From Lucinisca nassula (lineage: Eukaryota > Mollusca > Bivalvia > Lucinida > Lucinidae), in NCBI GenBank assembly GCA_963580285.1, contig OY757010.1, positions 145,748,675 to 145,812,674 of the forward strand: a DNA stretch of 64,000 nt. The letters run 5' to 3'. Made by a program: the position numbers and the translations under genes. The notes under the pieces were generated by a model that saw only the letters and a program-made list of their open reading frames with translations, was not told the origin of the DNA and did not search any database. This document shows, piece by piece, positions 59,141 through 64,000 of this stretch; position 1 is the stretch's first letter; each line of letters begins with the position of its first letter.

Positions 59141-59584
59141 AATATATACACTTCTGTAAATTCCTTTTACTTCATAAAGTGGGTTTACAAAGGTCTTTAT
59201 TGCATAGACTTGATATCATGACCCTCAAAAATCGGAAATCTATAGTGTTATTCTTGCACAAAAGTTAAGCATTTTATAAAAGTTCCATCTTGGTCTATGG
59301 ACAAGATTGCAACCATGGCCCAGGTCTTCCAAGCCATCTGATGCAGCAGCGGCTTGTTACGACTAAAAGTTAATATCTATAAATTACAAAAATTAAATTC
59401 CTTGGGGTGGGGGGTTCCTAGAAAATTTTTTTCTTTGGTGGTGCCCTTCAGTTAATTTTTAATTCCTAGGGGGTACCCCATAAAAAAAGTTGCGGCCCAC
59501 CCCCCGGTGACACTTTTTCCTGGAATAGCCCTAAGACAAATTCAGTTGATACTTGCATCAATGTACCAGTCCCAACATTTTGTG

Positions 59585-59875
59585 ATGCATTAAGATAACA
59601 CACCCGTGTGACATAGTTAATTTTTTCACTTCTCCACAATGGCTACTTTTCTGATGAAAACCTGTGATATTGTTCTTATTTATTCTGCAAACATAGTTAT
59701 GGGTGCTCTTTAGAACCGCCTCAATGAGGCAGTTCTAATGCGTACCCACAACCTATGTCTTGGAGCAGAAATAAGAAAAATAATGTGTACCCTCATAAAC
59801 CCCAGTTTTCTCTATATAAAATGGGGTGTTCAGGGGTGTTCATTTTGCGGACTGGTTATCGTGATGGTATGTCCC
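59585..59875. mobile_element. Hairpin MITE family H
   Basis: TTAAGATAACACACCCGTGT, foldback ATAGTTATGGGTGCTC / GCGTACCCACAACCTATG, end GACTGGTTATCGTGATG. Inserted in family D unit. Confidence 0.78.
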
Positions 59876-60471
59876 TTTCCCCACCCATGGCGACCTTGAC
59901 CTCAAAGTCATGGACTTAGAAATTTTACATTTGGTTAAAGTTTTATGACAAAGTTTAAAGATGCCTGTATGTTCTAAACTCTAAGACAAATTCAATTCAT
60001 ATTTGCATCGATGTTGCATACCAGTCCAAAGATTTCATTGATGCATTACCCACTCTGCTGCTTCAGTAACATTGATACCCCCACTCCTTCAGTATCTTCG
60101 ATGCCTTCACTCCCTTGGTCCATTCAGAAATTTTATGTTTAGTTTAGCTTTTACAAGCACATTTATAGATTCTTATAGCTTCTTGACATCTTCATTCATA
60201 TAACATACAAGCTTGAAAGCTATATCAGAGTATGGCGCTGGCCGGGGGTATACGTGACCCACTGGTCCCTTTCTCTAGTTTTTTTGTGTGTATGTATAGT
60301 CTCTACAGAGTGTTGGTCTGTGCTATGTAAAAGTCTCATGAGAATATACAGTAAAATTCCTATATTTAAGACCACCTTTGGGACTGTTCAAAAATGGTGG
60401 TCTCTGGCTAGAAGACACTGTATGCAGAAGACATTAAAAAAGAATAACTGCAGCCTACTAAATAAGCTTTT

Positions 60472-61198
60472 TATGCCCCCGCATCGGATGATGCCGGGGA
60501 CATAGAGTTTTTCGGTTTTCCGAACGTGCGTCTGTGGGTACGCACGTACCTGCGTCCGAATGTACGAAAGTGTGTACGTACGTAAGTGTGTACGTACGTA
60601 CAGAGTACATACGTAGTACGTATGTACGTACGTAATCCTGTTAGACTCAGGTTAAGGTTTTTGTACAAGGTAGAACTTGAGCTCATATTTTCAAACCATA
60701 CAATAGATTTGGTTTATATTTAGTATGATGATAGATGCAGGTCCAAAGTTTTATTCAGTGATACCCACACCCATGCCTATGACTTCAAGGTCAGGTCGCA
60801 GACATAGAAATTTTCAAATTCAAGTATGTTAATAGCTTATTTTTTCCAAGCTTTATAATGGATTTGCTTCATATTGGGTATGAAAATAGTTGCAGGTCCA
60901 AAGTTTCATTGAGCCACACCCCCCACCCCTTACCTCAAGGTCAAGGTCACAGACATGGAAATTTTTTATATTATATTTTTTGAGAGTTCATATTTCCTGA
61001 ACCATGCAATCGATTTGCTACATATTTGGAATGATGATAGATACAGGTCAAAAGTTTCATTCAGCCATAACCCCTCCCCTGCCCCATGACCTTAAGGTCA
61101 AGGTTGCAGACTTAGAAATGTTTGATGTTTACGTTTGTAAGAGCTCATATTTTCCAAACCATTTGATGAATTGAGTTCCTATTTGTCATGTTGATTGT

Positions 61199-61232
<34 letters not shown>

Positions 61233-61302
61233 GGGGTGGGGGTTGGTGGGGGGGTTGGCCCCTGGGTGAGGGCATTTGTGTTGTATTGACACATTTCTAG
61301 TT
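60472..61302 (+). mobile_element. HINE-like tandem element, family E
   Basis: 5' hairpin TATGCCCCCGCATCGGATGA / TGCCGGGGACATA after a T run, a GTAC-rich stretch, ~135-150-bp units with TCAAGGTCAAGGTCACAGAC, poly(T) at 61200-61230, and 3' end GGCATTTGTGTTGTATTGAC, TTCTAG. Sits between Ts of the host MITE. Confidence 0.8.
60556..60632. repeat. GTAC-rich palindromic microsatellite
   Basis: Repeated GTACGTACGTAAGTGTGTAC and TACGTAGTACGTATGTACG, self-complementary throughout; yields a false Tyr/Thr-rich ORF on the minus strand. Confidence 0.85.
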
Positions 61303-61410
61303 AAAACAGAATTTGTCGTTATTTTAAGTGGTCTTAATTTTGGAATTTCACGGTACTTTGCTTTTTGGAAGATAAATCACTATGTCTGTATGTTACTTAT
61401 TTTTGAGCAG

Positions 61411-61523
61411 GTGTAATAGAAGCATCAGAAACATACAAAGTTTGGAAGAAGTTCAAAGATGATAAAGAGCAGCTAGAATTAGAGAAAGCTAAGAAGAAAC
61501 CTGCTCCTTTTAAATTAGTAAAG
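61411..61523 (+). CDS. NSD: NSD exon 10 of window: helical linker before AWS-SET
   Basis: 113 bases from acceptor ttttgagcag to donor gtacgt; phase 1 in, phase 0 out. It encodes a charged helix (VIEASETYKVWKKFKDDKEQ onward) ending PAPFKLVK. This corresponds to the NSD segment that ends PPPYKHIK just before the AWS domain, and the exon border after the lysine is also typical. The next exon, expected to start AWS, is not found before 64000. Confidence 0.88.
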
Positions 61524-61629
61524 GTACGTCGCATCAGCCACGAAGCAAAAAAGTGTCTTTGCGCAGGTGTGCTCAGTGAAGACTTGAAGAATCCTGCATA
61601 CCTCTGCCCCCTCCACTCACACACACTAG

Positions 61630-61876
61630 CTAAGCCCCGGCCCATGGGGGCTTGAAGAAATAGATGGGCTGCATGATGCATCCACGCAGAGCTGAAACCT
61701 ACCGCATACGAGTATTGGTAAACCGCTTAGAGGATCTAAGCCTGCCCAGGCAAAGCGGTGCGAGTCCATGCTTATAAACCCTACTGGTTTCATTGGGTGA
61801 CAGGGCTTGGAATGTCATTTCATCTCAATGTCGATAAAAGTCCCACAAAATTGGAAGCAAGGTCTCCAAAATGTCC
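61630..61876 (+). mobile_element. SINE S, 3'-truncated
   Basis: CCCCGGCCCATGGGGGCTTG to GTCTCCAAAATG; tail absent. Confidence 0.85.
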
Positions 61877-61887
61877 TACTGACATGA

Positions 61888-62085
61888 CAACAGATAAGGT
61901 GTATATTTTGTGATTATTGAAGAATAGTTTTCCTAATTTCTGCATATAAACCTATGTTGTGGGTATTCATTAGAACCGCCTCGTCGAGGCCGTTCTAATG
62001 AATACCCACAACATAGGTTTTTATGGAGAATTTACAAAAACTATCCTTCAGTTATCACAAAATAACAACCTTATCTGTTGCTATG
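61888..62085. mobile_element. ~200-bp near-perfect foldback element
   Basis: AACAGATAAGGTGTATATTT at the left pairs with ATAACAACCTTATCTGTT at the right; the centre is CCTATGTTGTGGGTATTCAT and complement. Whole element is one hairpin; centre related to family H. Confidence 0.85.
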
Positions 62086-62253
62086 AACATCGATACAGCC
62101 CCCAGTGAAGACTGATCAGATGGGCTTATGCACAGGCTGATCTGAGATCTAAGGGCACATACTCGAACACTCCTTTTCATTTTGCATGGCCCATTTGATG
62201 CTGTATAGAACAAACAAATAGCATCAAGTCAGGATTGTTCAGTATAGCATCTA

Positions 62254-62575
62254 GGCCCAGTTGTTCAAAGCTAACAATGTTGTTTGTTAATCATATGTTA
62301 AAACTTCAACTAGCAGTTGCAAACAAACACCTTTGTTGGCGCCAGTTGTTAAAAAAAAACTAACAACGTTGTTAACATATCGTTAAAACTTTGATCATTT
62401 ACTATGACAAATATGCTGGTATTTTTGCTAAAAAAATGAGAGCAGCTTACAAAAGCTACTCTCATTTTTTCAGCAAAAATAGCATTATATTAGATATTAT
62501 ACTTGCTAGAACAGTTAACATTTTAACCACTAACTGGCTCGTTAAGCTAATGAGGCTTTGAACAACTCGCCCCTG
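62254..62575. mobile_element. Foldback MITE family G
   Basis: GGCCCAGTTGTTCAAAGC and GCTTTGAACAACTCG ends; inner ATTTTTGCTAAAAAAATGAG / CTCATTTTTTCAGCAAAAAT hairpin. Confidence 0.8.
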
Positions 62576-62620
62576 GGCCCCTGATAAAAGCAGTAAATAT
62601 GATTTAAGAAAGAAGCTTCA

Positions 62621-62921
62621 CGGCCCCCGCCCATCGGGGCTTGCAGAAATAGATAGGCTGCATGATGCTTCCACGCAGAGCTGAAACCGACTGCACACGA
62701 GTACTGGTAAACCGCTGAGAGGATCTAAGTCTACCCAGGCAAAGAGTTGCGAGTCGGTCCGTCCATGCTTATAAACCCTATTGGTTTCATTGGGCGACAG
62801 TGCTTGAGATATCATTTCATCTCAATGTCGGGTAAAAGTCCCACAAAATTGGAACCAACGTCTCCAAAATGACCTATACATTGTTGACGGGGATGTTAAA
62901 TCTGAAATCAAACAAACAAAT
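62621..62921 (+). mobile_element. SINE S copy with 12-bp target duplication
   Basis: AAAGAAGCTTCA at 62609-62620 and 62922-62933 bracket a full-length copy. Confidence 0.93.
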
Positions 62922-62940
62922 AAAGAAGCTTCAACTAGTG

Positions 62941-63165
62941 AACGGGCCTCTGTGCTCGCTCGCCTTGTGATTTAGAGGGCTGACACTGATTAGGTCTCTT
63001 ACTGCTGTGGGTTTGAGCTTAGCTCGATTCGCATGTGAGAAATGGAGTTCTGCAATGAAAGGTCAGGCGGCTTTTTCTCCTGGTGCTCAGGTTTTTTCTC
63101 CAACCTCCAGTTAATAATTGGCTTGATATAATTGCAATAATCTTGAAACGGTCATAAAACCAGTA
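62941..63165 (+). mobile_element. SINE-like repeat, family T
   Basis: GAAATGGAGTTCTGCAATGA, GGTCAGGCGGCTTTTTCTCC, AATAATCTTGAAACGG. Upstream TGATTTAGAGGGCTGAC may be a decayed tRNA-like head. Confidence 0.5.
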
Positions 63166-63413
63166 CTAAGAAATTTGGACCTAGTGACACAGGGTTAAAG
63201 ATCGCCATGCATTTAAGATTTGTTCCAGATAATTCAAGAGTGTGTTATTATATAGGGATGGTAGTAGGAGATTGATCAGGCAATGATTTAGTGTTCATTG
63301 ATAGGACATATGTTCATATTAATTTGTTTACATTAAAATATTTGTGACGTGGGGGTGCTTTGGAAAATGTATATTTAACCAAAATGATCAGTTGTAGCCC
63401 TGGGCACCTATAG

Positions 63414-63643
63414 TTAACCCATTGCATGCGGGAAAACCCTAAAGGGATACCTTGGCAAACAGTGCAGGCCCAGATCAGATGCCGCAGAAAGCGGCCTCTG
63501 ATCAGTGCCTGCACTGTTTGCTAACAGGATTTTCCATCAAAAATAGAATAAAAACCAAAAAATTGGCCTGACACCCCTTATATGTTAAATGGACTTGTCT
63601 AACATATAGCAATGGAAAAATCCACAAGTATACAATGGGTTAA
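63414..63643 (+). mobile_element. MITE family M, uninterrupted copy
   Basis: TTAACCCATTGCATGCGGG to GTATACAATGGGTTAA. Contains GTTTGCTAACAGGATTTTCC, the empty form of the copy 1 composite insertion site. Confidence 0.88.
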
Positions 63644-63667
63644 GATGCATTTCTCAATATAGGATAA

Positions 63668-64000
63668 TTATGTCTCCCCTGAAAAAATTTTTTTCGGAGA
63701 GACATATTGTTTTTCAGATGGATTTTAAAATTACTTGGCAGAAATATTAACAACCATAAGACGATGTGTGGTGCGCATGAGGCAGGTCGGTACCTCAAAG
63801 ATCAAGGTCATACTTTGAGGTCAAAGGTCAAAAAAGGGGCCTTTTTTTCGTATTTGGTCAATAACTTTATTTTGAGATAGGTCTTTGAAAATACTTGGCA
63901 GAAATATTAACAACCATGAGACGATGTGTGGTGCGCATGAGGCAGGTTGGTACCTCAAAGGTCAAGGTCATACTTAGAGGTCCAAAAAGGGGCCTTTTTT
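63668..64000 (+). mobile_element. HINE-like tandem element, family F, cut by window end
   Basis: 5' hairpin TATGTCTCCCCTG / CGGAGAGACATA followed by ~165-bp units (ACTTGGCAGAAATATTAACA, GGTCAAGGTCATACTT). Confidence 0.75.

Larger units (their letters stand above)
53073..59531 (+). mobile_element. 6459-bp composite TIR element, copy 2
   Basis: GGGCTATTCCAGGAAAAAGT start and complementary end, TAA on both sides (53070-53072, 59532-59534). Same cargo as copy 1, here with gypsy Pol on the + strand. The flanks are unrelated to those of copy 1 beyond the 3-bp target. Subterminal TTGGGGTGGGGGGT occurs near both ends (53138; 59402). No transposase, so mobilised in trans. Confidence 0.92.
52199..60279 (+). 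mobile_element. HINE-like tandem element, family D, with three inserts
   Basis: 5' hairpin TATACCCCCGACATACGAAG / GCTATGGGGGTATA, a GTCCGTCC-rich stretch (52259-52345), family D units, and 3' end GGGGGTATACGTGACCCAC, TCTCTAGT. Carries SINE S (52456-52761), composite copy 2 (53073-59531) and a family H MITE (59585-59875). Confidence 0.83.
60349..61353. mobile_element. MITE family K split by family E element
   Basis: Left part 60349-60470 (CAGTAAAATTCCTATATTTA) and right part 61303-61353 (GGTCTTAATTTTGGAATTTC). Confidence 0.8.

Noticed and set aside
60471..60686. Tyr/Thr-rich minus-strand ORF
   Set aside because: It arises from the GTAC microsatellite.

Overview
The window is non-coding-rich eukaryotic DNA holding part of one conserved gene whose introns are packed with nested transposons. 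It looks like a bivalve mollusc, probably a heterodont clam or mussel-like species. The clues are a tRNA-headed SINE carrying what looks like the Nin-DC type central domain found in mollusc SINEs, many short elements built as hairpin + tandem core + short 3' tail (pearl/HINE-like), and DIRS, Ty3/gypsy and hammerhead-ribozyme elements. Species cannot be fixed from the sequence alone.

The host gene lies on the + strand. Ten coding exons (6533-6616, 8750-8827, 20180-20281, 22026-22296, 36375-36578, 38656-38835, 41453-41612, 44530-44658, 46584-46663, 61411-61523) all have AG/GT borders and matching phases. They join into one 467-codon stop-free frame. It encodes four consecutive PHD fingers, a PWWP domain and the linker that precedes AWS-SET in NSD-family histone H3K36 methyltransferases. 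The N-terminal exons lie upstream of the window and the AWS/SET/post-SET exons downstream.

Region by region: 1-2470 tandem satellites of pearl/HINE type; 2771-5031 a tandem array of a TIR-bearing unit with long G runs, interrupted by a 371-bp element with TTAA target duplications; 6022-7313 two SINEs, one split by a 251-bp insert that carries a well-formed hammerhead ribozyme; 9543-16001 a 6459-bp TIR element carrying a broken Ty3/gypsy retrotransposon; 16113-22000 minisatellite and MITE-type repeats; 22977-25961 a long pearl/HINE-like array; 27502-34720 a mariner fragment split by a degenerate DIRS retrotransposon with its diagnostic internal complementary region; 35-47 kb dense SINEs and foldback elements between exons; 47494-51115 another array; 52199-60279 a third family of array element, split by the second copy of the 6459-bp element (53073-59531, opposite orientation); 60349-64000 further nested elements.

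The most striking result is the pair of 6459-bp composite elements. They have the same length, near-identical sequence, terminal inverted repeats and TTA/TAA target duplications. For each, an empty version of the insertion site can be read from another copy of the host repeat elsewhere in this same window. A non-autonomous DNA transposon therefore appears to have moved recently while carrying a dead gypsy element, a SINE and a HINE-like element as cargo. The two copies flank exons 3-9 of the NSD gene as a giant inverted repeat.
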